Shown here piece by piece: positions 52,164 to 62,761 of a stretch of 64,000 nucleotides of DNA. The notes under the pieces are model-generated. The model worked only from the letters and a program-made list of their open reading frames with translations, had not been told where the DNA came from and made no database searches. The DNA comes from Methanolobus sediminis (GTDB taxonomy: Archaea > Halobacteriota > Methanosarcinia > Methanosarcinales > Methanosarcinaceae), in NCBI RefSeq assembly GCF_031312595.1, contig NZ_CP133592.1, positions 1,922,001 to 1,986,000 on the forward strand, read 5' to 3'. A program made the translations under genes and the position numbers. Each line of letters begins with the position of its first letter. The stretch's first letter is position 1.

Positions 52164-53230
52164 AAATAGCAATTATTTTAGGTACTAGGCCTGAGATCGT
52201 AAAAATGTCATCTATTATACGGGAATGTCAAAGGAAAAAACTCGATTTTTTTATTTTGCATACCGGACAGCATTATTCATATGAGATGGATAAAGCTTTT
52301 TTTGATGACTTAGAACTGCCTTCTCCAAAATATAACTTAGATGTCGGTTCTGGGAGCCATGCAGTGCAAACAGGTAAAATAATGGAAGGAATAGAAAATA
52401 TCCTAATGGAGGAAGTACCTGATGTGGTACTTGTTCAGGGTGATACTAACACTGTTCTTGCAGGTGCTCTTGCAGCTTCCAAGATTAACGTAAAGGTTGG
52501 GCATGTTGAAGCCGGCTTAAGAAGTTATGATCGAACGATGCCTGAAGAAATAAATAGGGTAGTAACAGACCATATTTCTGATTATCTTTTGGCGCCTACC
52601 GGGAACTCGAAGAAGTATTTACTTGCTGAAGGCATCCCTGAAGAGAAGATCTTCGTCACGGGCAATACCGTCGTGGACGCCGTCTACCAGAATCTGGAGA
52701 TAGCCCGGAATAACGGCGACGTGCTCAAAAAGTATGGCCTGACAGAGAAGAATTATTTACTCGCTACTGTACATCGCGCCGAAAACACCGACGACTCCAA
52801 GCGCCTTAGAAGTATCTTTACCGGCTTTGAGCAGGTCTACCAGGACCTTGGACTACCAATCCTATTTCCAGCCCATCCAAGAACGGTCAAGATGATCAAA
52901 GAGTTTGGACTGAGTGTGCCTGGAGGCATAAGCATAGTGCATCCCCTCGGCTACCTTGACTTCCTACAGCTGGAGGCTGGTGCGAAGTTGATACTTACAG
53001 ATAGCGGCGGATTGCAGGAGGAGGCTTGTATTATGGGGGTGCCATGTGTTACGTTAAGAGATAACACTGAAAGGCCGGAAACACTGAGAGTAGGTTCCAA
53101 TCTTCTGGCTGGAGTCGATTCTAATAGAATTTTTGAATATGCTAAAATGATGATTGACAAGGAAAACACATGGGATAATCCTTTTGGAGACGGGAAGGCT
53201 GCTGAAAAGATAATTATCGCTTTGGAGTAA
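52160..53230 (+). CDS. wecB: UDP-N-acetylglucosamine 2-epimerase (non-hydrolysing)
   Basis: Makes UDP-ManNAc for surface glycans. 356 residues: IILGTRPEIVKMSSII, HTGQHYSYEMDKAFF, VQGDTNTVLAGALAA, GHVEAGLRS, FPAHPRTVKMI, LTDSGGLQEEACIMG and RDNTERPETL. ATG at 52160 is chosen over upstream in-frame starts because it aligns with the family and overlaps the old epimerase stop. The middle of the gene (about 52590-53040) is richer in G+C and uses different codons from its ends, suggesting recombination. Confidence 0.93.
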   Translation: MKIAIILGTRPEIVKMSSIIRECQRKKLDFFILHTGQHYSYEMDKAFFDDLELPSPKYNLDVGSGSHAVQTGKIMEGIENILMEEVPDVVLVQGDTNTVLAGALAASKINVKVGHVEAGLRSYDRTMPEEINRVVTDHISDYLLAPTGNSKKYLLAEGIPEEKIFVTGNTVVDAVYQNLEIARNNGDVLKKYGLTEKNYLLATVHRAENTDDSKRLRSIFTGFEQVYQDLGLPILFPAHPRTVKMIKEFGLSVPGGISIVHPLGYLDFLQLEAGAKLILTDSGGLQEEACIMGVPCVTLRDNTERPETLRVGSNLLAGVDSNRIFEYAKMMIDKENTWDNPFGDGKAAEKIIIALE

Positions 53231-53234
53231 AACG

Positions 53235-54380
53235 ATGGTAGAATCCCAAAATCAGTTAGTCGATATTGTATTTTTTTCGGATATTTTTTGGGATGCCTTA
53301 TGGCAGAGACACCACCATCTGCTGACCAGATTTCCTTCCGACTGGCGAATACTCTTCATTGAACCGACATCAATTCCGGTTCTTCTAAAAGAACCTAGGA
53401 GATTGTTTGTAAGGCAAGAAAATAATATTACTATCGTGTCTCTTCCTCTGATTCCTATAATTGATAGGATAGGAAGATTAAGGCAAATCAATGATTTTTT
53501 TATCTTAACTTGGCTTCGCGTGGTTTTGAAAAAAAGAAAATTTATATGCTCAGTTCTGTTTTATTGTGAACCCAGATTCTCTTCTTTGATAGGAAAATTG
53601 AATGAGAAAATGGTTGCTTTTGATTATATTGACGATAAACTTGCATTTTCAAACGTTCCAAAATGGATGAACTCTTATTTGAATAGATTAATTGATCAGT
53701 CTGATGTAGTTTTTGCATCTTCAACTCGTTTGTACAGAAGTGTATTTGAATATAAAAACAGTGACGTATTTTTGATTACAAACGGGGTTGATGTCGACCA
53801 TTTCCAAAAAACATTTGAAGAACTTCCTGTTCCAGAAGACATAAAGAAAATAAGGAAGCCAATAATTGGCTATATTGGAGCTATTGCTGATTGGGTTGAT
53901 TTTGACATAATAGCTAAAATTTCCAAAGAACATCCAAATATGTCTATTTTAATGGTGGGTCCGCAGCTTCCAAATGTAAAAAGTGATATTGATTATCTAA
54001 AAAAGCTACCAAATGTTTATTTTTTAGGAAAAAAACCATATGAACTTTTGCCAAATTATCTTAGGCATTTTGATATTTGCATAATACCTTTTAAAGTCAA
54101 TAATTTAACACTGAGTTCAAATCCAATCAAGTTTTATGAATATCTTTCAGCTGGAAAAAAAGTGATTTCAGTAGACTTGCCTGAAATAAAAGCATTTGAG
54201 AATTACGCCTATATTGCGAAAAACTCAAGCGAATTTATCAAACTGATTCCTTTGATAATGGACAAGGAAAACAATATAGAAACTTCCCTCCAAACAATGG
54301 AGGAATGCACTTGGGAACGAAAAACGAAAACTATGGTTGATTTAATTGTTAAGAAGCTTGCAGAATTGAATCATAATTGA
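53235..54380 (+). CDS. Glycosyltransferase, GT4/GT1-like
   Basis: 381 residues, GT-B fold. N-terminal part with WQRHHHLLTRFP; C-terminal part with GYIGAIADWVDFDII and PIKFYEYLSAGKKVISVDLPE, the nucleotide-sugar site. It is clearly related to the last third of the next gene's product (GYYGAIAEWMDYDLI, PVKLFEYMAGKKPIV). Starts 4 bp after wecB, so likely in its operon. AT-rich codon use. Confidence 0.85.
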   Translation: MVESQNQLVDIVFFSDIFWDALWQRHHHLLTRFPSDWRILFIEPTSIPVLLKEPRRLFVRQENNITIVSLPLIPIIDRIGRLRQINDFFILTWLRVVLKKRKFICSVLFYCEPRFSSLIGKLNEKMVAFDYIDDKLAFSNVPKWMNSYLNRLIDQSDVVFASSTRLYRSVFEYKNSDVFLITNGVDVDHFQKTFEELPVPEDIKKIRKPIIGYIGAIADWVDFDIIAKISKEHPNMSILMVGPQLPNVKSDIDYLKKLPNVYFLGKKPYELLPNYLRHFDICIIPFKVNNLTLSSNPIKFYEYLSAGKKVISVDLPEIKAFENYAYIAKNSSEFIKLIPLIMDKENNIETSLQTMEECTWERKTKTMVDLIVKKLAELNHN

Positions 54381-54406
54381 TATATTTATAATGTGTAGGT
54401 TATGTT

Positions 54407-57400
54407 ATGTATGTTGAAATAAACCCCAAAAAATCAAATGTAGATTCTCAGTCACCTCTACTTTGGGACAAAGTAGCAGAAAATTATTCTGACACACCAG
54501 GTATTTCAGAAATCAAACTTGCAGAAGAAATCCAGCAGATTTTATTGGAATTAGAAATTGATTCAGGTTCATCTTTGCTTGAAGTTGGGTGTGGCAGTGG
54601 TCATTTGTCGGGCTATCTTGCTGATAAGGGCTTCAAAACAACTCTTTTAGATTTTAGTAGTGTAGCTCTTGAAAAGGCAAAAAAATACTATGAATCCAAT
54701 GATCTGACTGGTGAATTCATTCAACTTGACATGTTTGACCTGTCTCCAGAAAATTTGGAGAAACATGACGTAGTATGGAATTCGGGAGTTCTTGAGCATC
54801 TTAATGGCTGGCAGGTTATTGATATTCTCAAAAAAATGAGTTATGTTGCTAAGAAATACGTCATAGTTTTAGTGCCAAATTCAAAAAGTATTCCTTATCT
54901 GTTATTCAGACAACATGCAATGGAAAATAACGAATGGGTGTGGGGTAGAGAATTATTACGTGATTCTCTTAGTCATTTAGCAGAAGTCGCAGGTCTTGAT
55001 GTAGTTGATGAACTCTATATTGGTAAAAATTTTTCATATGATCACATGAATTATGTAAATTCGAAGATTGGTCAGGAATATGAAAGTATAGATCAGCAGA
55101 AATTGATCCCAACCGGTCAAAATTACTTGATAGCTTTGATTGCCCGGCACAATAAACAAAATATCGATATTGATTATACGCATCATCTTGAAAATGTAGT
55201 TAAAAAGGAATCATTCGTTGAAAATAATACATACAATTTTGATTGTAGAGCTTTTAAATCTTGCATTGAGAAAGTTCAAGGCTTAAATCAGAGCTTAATT
55301 TCAGAACTGGATGATAAAGATTTCAAGGTTTTAGAATTGCAAACTAACCTTGAAAAGGTAATTTCAGAACTGGATGATAAAGATTCCAGGGTTTTAGAAT
55401 TGCAAACTAACCTTGAAAAGGTAATTTCAGAACTGGATGATAAAGATTCCAGGGTTTTAGAATTGCAAACTAACCTTGAAAAGGTAATTTCAGAACTGGA
55501 TGATAAAGATTCCAGGGTTTTAGAATTGCAAACTAACCTTGAAAAGGTAATTTCAGAACTGGATGATAAAGATTCCAGGGTTTTAGAATTGCAAACTAAC
55601 CTTGAAAAGGTAAGTTCAGAACTGGAAGAGAAACACAATATGATTCTTTGCGTGGATAGGGAAAAGAAAGATATCAACATATACATAAAGTCTTTGGAAG
55701 ATGAGCTAGAAAGAATACACTCTCTAAAAACTTGGAAGGTAATTGTATTCTTTAGTAAACCCTACTCTATTTTGATAGATATTCCTCGGAAGTCAAGAAA
55801 ATTTTTACTCCCTCGTGCGGGAAAAATTGTCCCTAACAAAGTTAAAAGGCAGTTGATTGAAAACGTTGCCAAAATTGAAAAGACAAATAGTTCAATGATA
55901 CCTGAAGTAAGCAGCAAGAATGTAAAAGTCATTCAATCTAATGAAATTCAAAAAGGTGTGGTCAACATAGTTGCTCCAACTTTTTTTAATTTTTCAGGTA
56001 ATGATATGTTTTTTGGAGGTGCAGAACGTTATATTATAGAACTTGTTGGACTGTGTAGGAGCCTTGGTTATGAGGTAAACGTTTATCAAAATGGAACATT
56101 CAATTGGGTAAGATTTTATAATGATATAAAAGTCTTCGGACTTAATTCTGGTGGAAATTCAACTTTATTGAACGAACTGTTTCATCATGAAATACCTCAA
56201 GCTGAACTTACTATATATTTGGCATTTTTCTTGGCATATCCATGTTGTTATTCTAATTCTATAGGCATTAGTCATGGAATTTATTGGGATCATGAATGCA
56301 TCCAACGAAATGCGATACTTAACAAAGATGACAACGAGATTAGTAAAGCATTAAGTGCCATTAAAAATTGTGAGACAATGGTTTCAGTAGATACTAATAC
56401 TATTAATTGGGTACGAGCAATAGACTTTGTCCAAAGTGAAAAGTTTGCATATGTGCCAAATTTCGTAGATTTAACTCAGTTTTCTCCAAAAAAATATACA
56501 AACAAAAGAAACTTAGTTGTTCTTTATCCACGACGTCTTTATCAGCCAAGAGGTTTCTGGCTTGTTGAAGAGAATATAGAGTATTTCATAAGCAAATATG
56601 GTGACATGGAATTCCACTTTGTTGGTAAAGCAGATGAAAAAGAAAATATCAAAGTCCTTGAATTAACAACAAAATATCCAAATAACATAAAATGGTATAA
56701 CTTACCGCCTGAAAAAATGCACGAAGCTTATGATATTGCAGATATTGTTCTTGTACCGACTATAAATAGTGAAGGAACTTCTTTATCATGTTTAGAAGCC
56801 ATGGCAAGTGGAAATGCGATAATAGCTACAAACGTTGGTGGCTTGCCTAACCTGATCCTCGATGGTTATAACGGTCTACTTATCGAACCTCAAAGTAATG
56901 AATTAAAGGAAAAATTGGAGCTCCTCATTGAAGACCAAAATTTGAGGGAAAAAATCCAAAATAATGCTGTTAAAGTTTCCAAACAGTTCAGTAAGGATAT
57001 ATGGATTGAAAAGTGGAAGAAGATATTGTCTAAGAATTTAACTAAAAGCAAAACAATGGTAAATAAGTTTGAAGCTGATAAAGTATTTGTTCACGTTGGA
57101 ACACCAGGCATAAGTTGGGATTGCATGAAACAAAGGCCTCAACAATTGTGTGAAGTCTTGGCAAAAAGAGATATTCAGACTTTTTTTGTTTCTGAAAATG
57201 GTAAGGCTGAAAGAGACTTCTCTTCCGAACATCTCCAAATAATGTCTGAGGATGATGATTTATACTTGGATGCACCAATACTCTATATTTATTATCCATA
57301 TAATTATGCAAAAGTTAAAAAGTTTAAGAATGCTTATATCATTTATGATATTTTAGATGATATCGATATACACAGTAAATCAGATACTGAAATGGATATT

Positions 57401-58111
57401 CCTGAAAATGAAACGGCACTACATTATCATAAAAAAATGATATCTGAAGCAGACATTGTTATTACAACAGCAACAAATTTACATGCCAAATATAAAAAGT
57501 TGAGAGATGACATTGTGTTAATCCCCAATGGAGTTGACTATGAACACTTCAACAAAAAAACTTTTAGTCGTCCATCTGATTTCCCATCCATTGATTCACC
57601 TGTCATCGGATATTATGGAGCTATAGCAGAATGGATGGACTATGACTTGATTGATTACATGGCAGAGAAAAGATCCCAGTATCTTTTTGTCTTCATAGGC
57701 CCAATATCAGATAAAAAATTCAATTCCATCTTAAGTAAACATAAGAATATAATCCATTTGGGAGTTAAAAAGTACGAGGAACTACCTGATTACTTGCATT
57801 ATTTTGACGTAGCCACTATACCTTTTAAAGTTAATAGTATTACACGATCTACATCCCCCGTTAAATTGTTTGAATATATGGCTGGTAAAAAACCGATTGT
57901 AACAACCAATATGGATGAGTGTAAAATATATAATAGTGTCATGAATTCAAAAACATATGATGAATTTGTCAACAACCTTGATATAGCTCTTGACCTTAAA
58001 AATGACAAGAAATATTTAAATCTATTAAGTCAGGAGGCAAAAGAAAACACATGGGAACAAAGGGCTGGTATTTTGATTGAAATCATAAATCAAAAACTAC
58101 AAACCACTTAA
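54407..58111 (+). CDS. Methyltransferase-coiled coil-glycosyltransferase-glycosyltransferase fusion, 1234 aa
   Basis: Four modules. Residues ~1-240 are a class I SAM methyltransferase (LLEVGCGSGHLSGYLADKGF; VVWNSGVLEHLNG). Residues ~295-440 are a coiled coil built of a 21-residue unit repeated five times. Residues ~515-880 are a GT4 glycosyltransferase (GNDMFFGGAERYIIEL; SEGTSLSCLEAMASGNAIIATN). Residues ~890-1234 are a second GT like the gene upstream. No TM or signal peptide, so it acts on the cytoplasmic face. The coil would hold the methyltransferase at a set distance from the transferases, as in chain-length-terminating enzymes of O-antigen synthesis; that role is inference. Confidence 0.85.
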   Translation: MYVEINPKKSNVDSQSPLLWDKVAENYSDTPGISEIKLAEEIQQILLELEIDSGSSLLEVGCGSGHLSGYLADKGFKTTLLDFSSVALEKAKKYYESNDLTGEFIQLDMFDLSPENLEKHDVVWNSGVLEHLNGWQVIDILKKMSYVAKKYVIVLVPNSKSIPYLLFRQHAMENNEWVWGRELLRDSLSHLAEVAGLDVVDELYIGKNFSYDHMNYVNSKIGQEYESIDQQKLIPTGQNYLIALIARHNKQNIDIDYTHHLENVVKKESFVENNTYNFDCRAFKSCIEKVQGLNQSLISELDDKDFKVLELQTNLEKVISELDDKDSRVLELQTNLEKVISELDDKDSRVLELQTNLEKVISELDDKDSRVLELQTNLEKVISELDDKDSRVLELQTNLEKVSSELEEKHNMILCVDREKKDINIYIKSLEDELERIHSLKTWKVIVFFSKPYSILIDIPRKSRKFLLPRAGKIVPNKVKRQLIENVAKIEKTNSSMIPEVSSKNVKVIQSNEIQKGVVNIVAPTFFNFSGNDMFFGGAERYIIELVGLCRSLGYEVNVYQNGTFNWVRFYNDIKVFGLNSGGNSTLLNELFHHEIPQAELTIYLAFFLAYPCCYSNSIGISHGIYWDHECIQRNAILNKDDNEISKALSAIKNCETMVSVDTNTINWVRAIDFVQSEKFAYVPNFVDLTQFSPKKYTNKRNLVVLYPRRLYQPRGFWLVEENIEYFISKYGDMEFHFVGKADEKENIKVLELTTKYPNNIKWYNLPPEKMHEAYDIADIVLVPTINSEGTSLSCLEAMASGNAIIATNVGGLPNLILDGYNGLLIEPQSNELKEKLELLIEDQNLREKIQNNAVKVSKQFSKDIWIEKWKKILSKNLTKSKTMVNKFEADKVFVHVGTPGISWDCMKQRPQQLCEVLAKRDIQTFFVSENGKAERDFSSEHLQIMSEDDDLYLDAPILYIYYPYNYAKVKKFKNAYIIYDILDDIDIHSKSDTEMDIPENETALHYHKKMISEADIVITTATNLHAKYKKLRDDIVLIPNGVDYEHFNKKTFSRPSDFPSIDSPVIGYYGAIAEWMDYDLIDYMAEKRSQYLFVFIGPISDKKFNSILSKHKNIIHLGVKKYEELPDYLHYFDVATIPFKVNSITRSTSPVKLFEYMAGKKPIVTTNMDECKIYNSVMNSKTYDEFVNNLDIALDLKNDKKYLNLLSQEAKENTWEQRAGILIEIINQKLQTT
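55301..55615 (+). repeat. Coding tandem repeat, 5 units of 63 bp
   Basis: Units begin at 55301, 55364, 55427, 55490 and 55553; a partial sixth starts at 55616. Copies 2-5 are almost identical at DNA level and encode SELDDKDSRVLELQTNLEKV. The period of 21 residues is three heptads, so gain or loss of a unit keeps coiled-coil register. Confidence 0.95.
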
Positions 58112-58351
58112 ATTAATTGATTTTTTTGACAGTAGTCTGTAGAACTTCTAATTTGAGCAAGGCAAATAACCTTGATATGTCTGTCAAGGTTGTATACTAT
58201 AATTCAAATGAGAATCCCCTACAGAGCCCGTTTTTTTGAAGTATATAATGATGCCCAATTCTCCTCCATGATTTGTATACTCAGCATAAATCTCTATAAT
58301 ATTATTTACTTGAAGTATATGTAAACTTTTACTTAGGTGATATTACTTCAT
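58112..58351. other. Gene-free AT-rich gap
   Basis: 240 bp after the fusion gene; no complete gene, RNA or clear terminator seen. Confidence 0.4.
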
Positions 58352-58975
58352 TTACATTTGAGGGTATAAAAAAGGTCTATTTCTGATTAAATTTGAAAGA
58401 TTATGTGCAAATGACAAATATTTTAAAATTTTACTCCCGCTTTGCATAATTATTGTGTGATTTTTTGAGTAAGTGAAATGGATGACAGCAACTCCTCCTT
58501 CTTCAAGATGTTGTAATAGGTTATCAAAAATTTTTAAATCTCTTTTTACAGGGATATGCTGAAAAACTATTACAGAATGTATAAAATCATACTTGTCATT
58601 CAAAGAAGAAAGTTAATCATCTATCTTGATAAATTCTGTATTTTTAATTGAACGATCATCTCAATTTTTTGAGTTTCTTCTAATATCGCTTCCAAAACAT
58701 CAACACCTATAACATTTTCTGTAATTTCGGCAAGTGGAATAACTAATCTTTATACGCCACAACCGAAATCCAGTGCATTCTTTATAGCAAAATTTGGATA
58801 AAGATGTTTTTTAACATTTGAAATAACAATATTTACGTAATTGTATCCTGATGCAAAGAATCTTCTTTTTTCTGAGCCGTTAGCTTAGAGTTCTTATACC
58901 TTTCATCAGAAATAACACCAAAATACGGGTCACATTTTCCGAATTTTCCCATTCACTATCAGTATTGCCAAACAT
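58352..58975 (-). pseudogene. Broken SAM-dependent methyltransferase
   Basis: From ATG 58975 the frame begins MFGNTDSEWEN, then shifts. Coherent text resumes with YPNFAIKNALDFGCGV, a motif I in which TAA replaces the next codon, then RLVIPLAEITENVIGVDVLE, a shift, a further stop before LSSLNDKYDFIHS, and an intact end (VIVFQHIPVKRDLKIFDNLL). At least two stops and two frameshifts. Such methyltransferases are common in glycan loci. Confidence 0.8.
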
Positions 58976-59055
58976 AATTGATCCTTCTCAATGAAATTTA
59001 TATTTGAAAACTTGAATTTGTATAGTGTCTACAAATATTTCCTTTATGTAGTTAG

Positions 59056-59784
59056 TTAGATTAAAGATTGGTACACATTTATCATCTCTTCAGAATCTCC
59101 TATTCCGACCTGTTCACCATGATTCAATAGAAGGACTTTATCGCAGAATCTCTGTACGGTACCCAAATCATGACTGACATATACTACTGTTTTATCCATA
59201 CTCCTATATCTATCGAAGACTTCAAAGCACTTTTTCTGGAAATCGAGGTCACCTACAGCAAGCACTTCATCAAGGAGAAGTACTTCGGGTTCAATTTGGA
59301 TTGCAGTCGAAAAAGCCAGTCTGACAATCATTCCGCTCGAGAAATTCTTGAGTTTTGTATCCTTGAATCGGGTCAGTCCACCGAACTCAAGTATGTGGTC
59401 TATGCGGCTTTCAATTTCTTTACTGTTCAAACCCATGACTGCACCATATACTATGATGTTCTCTTTTGCGCTTAGATCTGGCGAGAATCCTACACCCAGT
59501 TCAAGAAATGATGTTATTTTACCGTTAACTTTCATTTCTCCCTTGGTAGGTCGGATTGTGTTGGCAATTATTTTTAAAAGAGTGCTCTTTCCACTTCCAT
59601 TATGGCCGATAATTCCTAACCATTCCCCCTTCTTTACAGTAAAATTGATGTCTTTTAATGCTGTAAAGGATTCATAGCTTGTATTACCTTTCAAGTTTCC
59701 ATATAACGTTTCAAACAATGTTGTTTTCTTTTCGTGTGGAATTTTATACTTTTTCCATACATCTTTTGCTTCAATGACATTCAT
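59056..59784 (-). CDS. Polysaccharide/polyol-phosphate ABC exporter ATPase (Wzt/TagH type)
   Basis: 242 residues. Walker A GHNGSGKSTLLK, signature FSSGMIVRLAFSTA, Walker B VLLLDEVLAVGD, switch His in VSHDLGT. It lacks the C-terminal carbohydrate-binding domain of long Wzt proteins. Three bases separate it from the permease gene; together they would export a lipid-linked glycan. Confidence 0.92.
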   Translation of the reverse strand: MNVIEAKDVWKKYKIPHEKKTTLFETLYGNLKGNTSYESFTALKDINFTVKKGEWLGIIGHNGSGKSTLLKIIANTIRPTKGEMKVNGKITSFLELGVGFSPDLSAKENIIVYGAVMGLNSKEIESRIDHILEFGGLTRFKDTKLKNFSSGMIVRLAFSTAIQIEPEVLLLDEVLAVGDLDFQKKCFEVFDRYRSMDKTVVYVSHDLGTVQRFCDKVLLLNHGEQVGIGDSEEMINVYQSLI

Positions 59785-59787
59785 AAA

Positions 59788-60555
59788 TTACACCTCCTCT
59801 GCAAATCCCGGCTCTAATTTTCTGAAAAGAAGATAGCCTGCAAGAAGCATTAATATTGATATCAAAAGAACAAATATAAAGTCCTGAAGGGAAATAGGTG
59901 TATCATAAAGTATTGACTGTCGGGACATGTGCAGAATCCTTGCAAGAGGATTCAAGAATAATATGGTCCTGACATCTTCTGGTAATGTCTCAAAATCAAA
60001 AAAGACGCCGCTTGCAAAAAAACCTGCCTGAAGGACTACTGCCCAGATGTATTGTACATCTCTAAAATAGGTATTGAGTGTTCCAAGAATAAGGGAAACA
60101 GCAAACACTAATACGAACAGTACGATGAAGACCGGAGGGAAATAAACGATTGTTGATGTTGGCATCACCCCTGAGACTGCCATAAAAAAACCAAATACTG
60201 CTACTTCGAGAATTGCCATCATCAAAGCTGTCAGAGAAGAACTGAATATCAGAACCTCCCTCGGGATGTATATCTGTCTGACCATTCCGGGTTTACTGAT
60301 TATGCTCGATAAACCCATACTTGTCCCTTTTGTGAAGAAATCCCACAGAACTATTCCAATTAGAAGGAACAGATGATAGTTTTCCTGGACACTTGGGAAC
60401 ACATGTGCAAACACTACATAGAGTACGAGTAATAGAAGTAATGGTTCTAATAAGGACCAAAAAAATCCTAAAATGGAATTCTTATACCTTACTTTAAAAT
60501 CAGTTATAGCAAGTCTTTTTACGAGGTGTCTGTAATTCCAGATGTTTTTAATCAT
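59788..60555 (-). CDS. ABC-2 type exporter permease (Wzm/TagG type)
   Basis: 255 residues with six TM helices ([22 protein letters not shown] and others) and the conserved [11 protein letters not shown] and FFFDFETLP-like segments of polysaccharide exporters. Partner of the ATPase just downstream; overlaps the preceding glycosyltransferase gene by 8 bp. Confidence 0.92.
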   Translation of the reverse strand: MIKNIWNYRHLVKRLAITDFKVRYKNSILGFFWSLLEPLLLLLVLYVVFAHVFPSVQENYHLFLLIGIVLWDFFTKGTSMGLSSIISKPGMVRQIYIPREVLIFSSSLTALMMAILEVAVFGFFMAVSGVMPTSTIVYFPPVFIVLFVLVFAVSLILGTLNTYFRDVQYIWAVVLQAGFFASGVFFDFETLPEDVRTILFLNPLARILHMSRQSILYDTPISLQDFIFVLLISILMLLAGYLLFRKLEPGFAEEV

Positions 60556-61627
60556 TCTTCATTTCCTCTTTCATTCTTCTAATGAACTCATTAACGTCAA
60601 ATACTTTCGCTCTTTCCTGGCAATTAAACTTATAATTTTTGGGATCGCTTGATATCAATTCAACAGCTTGTTCTATACTTTCAGTGTTTGCTGCAACAAG
60701 AAGCCCTGTTTTGCCATTTAGTACGCTCTCTTTATATCCTCCCTCATTCACCGCAACAACCGGCTTACCTGCAGCCATTGCTTCAATAGGTGTCATACCG
60801 AAATCCTCGTCCATTGCGGTTGTTATGTGTCCCTTGCAGTCAGCATAGAGTTCAAGTAATTTTTCTTCAGAAACGCTTCCAAGTATCTCAACATTGTCAG
60901 GAAGATTTTCAAGCAAGTTACTCGCATATTCAGATGCATGGTCACCGGGGGAATATCCTCCTACTATCGCGAGCTTCTCATCCGGCATTTTACGGAAAGC
61001 TTCTATCTGGAGTTCAATTCGCTTTTCTGGATATAGTCTGTTAACAGAAAGCCAAAAATCACCAAATTTATTAAATTTGAATCTTGAAGTATCAACAGGT
61101 GGATAAATAACTTCTGACCCTTTGTTCCAATATTTACTGATTCTTTTCTGTGTGTTCTTTGAATTGGTAACAATTTTGTTTACATGATCTATGTATTTCT
61201 CAGTGTATTTCCTATGGAACTGCACCCATATTGAAAAAACTGTAGTCACAAATATATTATGTTTTTCTCTGTAGATGTCATACAGGTCGTAAAAGGCTCT
61301 TGTTGGTGTGTGGCAGTAATACATATTTGGTTTATGTTTTTTTGCTGCGAAAACTGCCCAGTTGCCTGAAAAAATAAAAAAATCATACTCATATGAATAA
61401 TTACAGTGTGCAAATTTCCATGAAGCAGATATCTGTTTTAAAGGTGAGATTTTGACAGTGTTTCCAATACTTATTATGTTTATATCTTCATATCCCATTT
61501 TTTTAACGGAACTCCTATCCACATCAGTAGTAATAACATCTGCACCAAGTTCTTTTGCAAGGGTCAAAACAAGTTTTTCTCCACCACCAATGGCTCCGAT
61601 ATAGTCATGGAATATGACGATTTTCAT
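60548..61627 (-). CDS. Glycosyltransferase family 4 (GT-B)
   Basis: 359 residues. [21 protein letters not shown] at the N-terminus; [13 protein letters not shown]; donor site [31 protein letters not shown] overlap with the upstream gene. Probably adds a sugar to the glycan exported by the Wzm/Wzt pair. Confidence 0.9.
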   Translation of the reverse strand: MKIVIFHDYIGAIGGGEKLVLTLAKELGADVITTDVDRSSVKKMGYEDINIISIGNTVKISPLKQISASWKFAHCNYSYEYDFFIFSGNWAVFAAKKHKPNMYYCHTPTRAFYDLYDIYREKHNIFVTTVFSIWVQFHRKYTEKYIDHVNKIVTNSKNTQKRISKYWNKGSEVIYPPVDTSRFKFNKFGDFWLSVNRLYPEKRIELQIEAFRKMPDEKLAIVGGYSPGDHASEYASNLLENLPDNVEILGSVSEEKLLELYADCKGHITTAMDEDFGMTPIEAMAAGKPVVAVNEGGYKESVLNGKTGLLVAANTESIEQAVELISSDPKNYKFNCQERAKVFDVNEFIRRMKEEMKND

Positions 61628-62754
61628 TTTAATTCACCGTATGTGTACAGAAGTTTTGGAACAATGTTGTTCCAATTATAGTTTTTTGATTTTTCAACTG
61701 CTGCTCTGGACATATCCTGATGAATTGAATTATTTTGTAGTATTTTTTTGATTGAATCTGCAATAGCATCCGGTTCAAGTTCTACAACACATCCACAGGA
61801 GCTATTGATTAGGTATTGGGCAGCATTTCTCTTTGCTTTGACAGTGACAACAGGAGTTCCACATGCAAATGCTTCAACAACTACTATTCCAAATCCCTCT
61901 CTGCTCGATGGTAGGACTAATACTTTAGATGCTTTAATTCTTCCAAGCAGTTCTTCATACTCCATAAAGTCAAAAAACTTAGTATTGTCCGGGATGTCAT
62001 AATTTTCAACAAGAGTCAAAAGTTTTTCTTTTTCAGGCCCTTGCCCAATTACGTGTAATTTTACTGCAGGACATTTTTTTTTAATTTTTGTCATTGATTT
62101 TAGGAGCATGTCTACATTCTTCTCTTTGATAAGTCTCCCTATAAAGAGGATATCACATGTCTCATTGACAGGAGGACTTGCCAAGATCCTATCAAGATCT
62201 ATACCATTTGAGACAATGGCAATCTTCTGACCATCCAGCCCCAAAGACTCAAGGTTCTTTTTTGTCATCTCTGATACTGCAATGACATTTGATGATATTC
62301 TTGACACTATCCTTTCAATAATTCTCCCAAAAAATCCTATCCTACCCATATACTCATACCAATAGTCATCCCATACCTCATGCCATGTAAAAAAAGCCGG
62401 GGTACTTCTAAGAATAGACACTGCTTTCACAGTAAAGCAGGAAAAATAAGGGAACACGCTCACATCTATAACATCAAATCTTTGCTTCAAAAGGTGTGGA
62501 GAAAGTTTCACTGAAAATATCATTGCCTCGGAAATCGAGCGTTTCCCATTGACATACAGATCTCTGGATTTGCAGACACCGTGCAACACCATTCCCTCAT
62601 AATCGATAACGTCGTTCCCTTCCCACCACTTTACGCCAAAAAGGTGCACATCATGACCTTTTTCAGCAAGCCTTTTTCCAATCTCATATATGCGTTTCTC
62701 TGCACCACCCTTGACCCAAGGGTACACCGCATCATAGACAAAGGCAATCTTCAA
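61624..62754 (-). CDS. Glycosyltransferase family 4 (GT-B)
   Basis: 376 residues. [20 protein letters not shown] at the N-terminus and [21 protein letters not shown] in the donor site. TTG at 62754 is preferred: GGTGAG lies five bases upstream and the family N-terminus follows at once. An ATG at 62784 would add ten odd residues overlapping the upstream gene. Lies eight bases after the GT2 gene. Confidence 0.88.
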   Translation of the reverse strand: MKIAFVYDAVYPWVKGGAEKRIYEIGKRLAEKGHDVHLFGVKWWEGNDVIDYEGMVLHGVCKSRDLYVNGKRSISEAMIFSVKLSPHLLKQRFDVIDVSVFPYFSCFTVKAVSILRSTPAFFTWHEVWDDYWYEYMGRIGFFGRIIERIVSRISSNVIAVSEMTKKNLESLGLDGQKIAIVSNGIDLDRILASPPVNETCDILFIGRLIKEKNVDMLLKSMTKIKKKCPAVKLHVIGQGPEKEKLLTLVENYDIPDNTKFFDFMEYEELLGRIKASKVLVLPSSREGFGIVVVEAFACGTPVVTVKAKRNAAQYLINSSCGCVVELEPDAIADSIKKILQNNSIHQDMSRAAVEKSKNYNWNNIVPKLLYTYGELK

Positions 62755-62761
62755 ATAAAAC

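Noticed and set aside
55301-55615. Regular 63-bp repeats considered as a CRISPR array
   Set aside because: No unique spacers; units are contiguous, in frame and encode a coiled coil inside a long gene. The minus-strand frame here is only its reverse.
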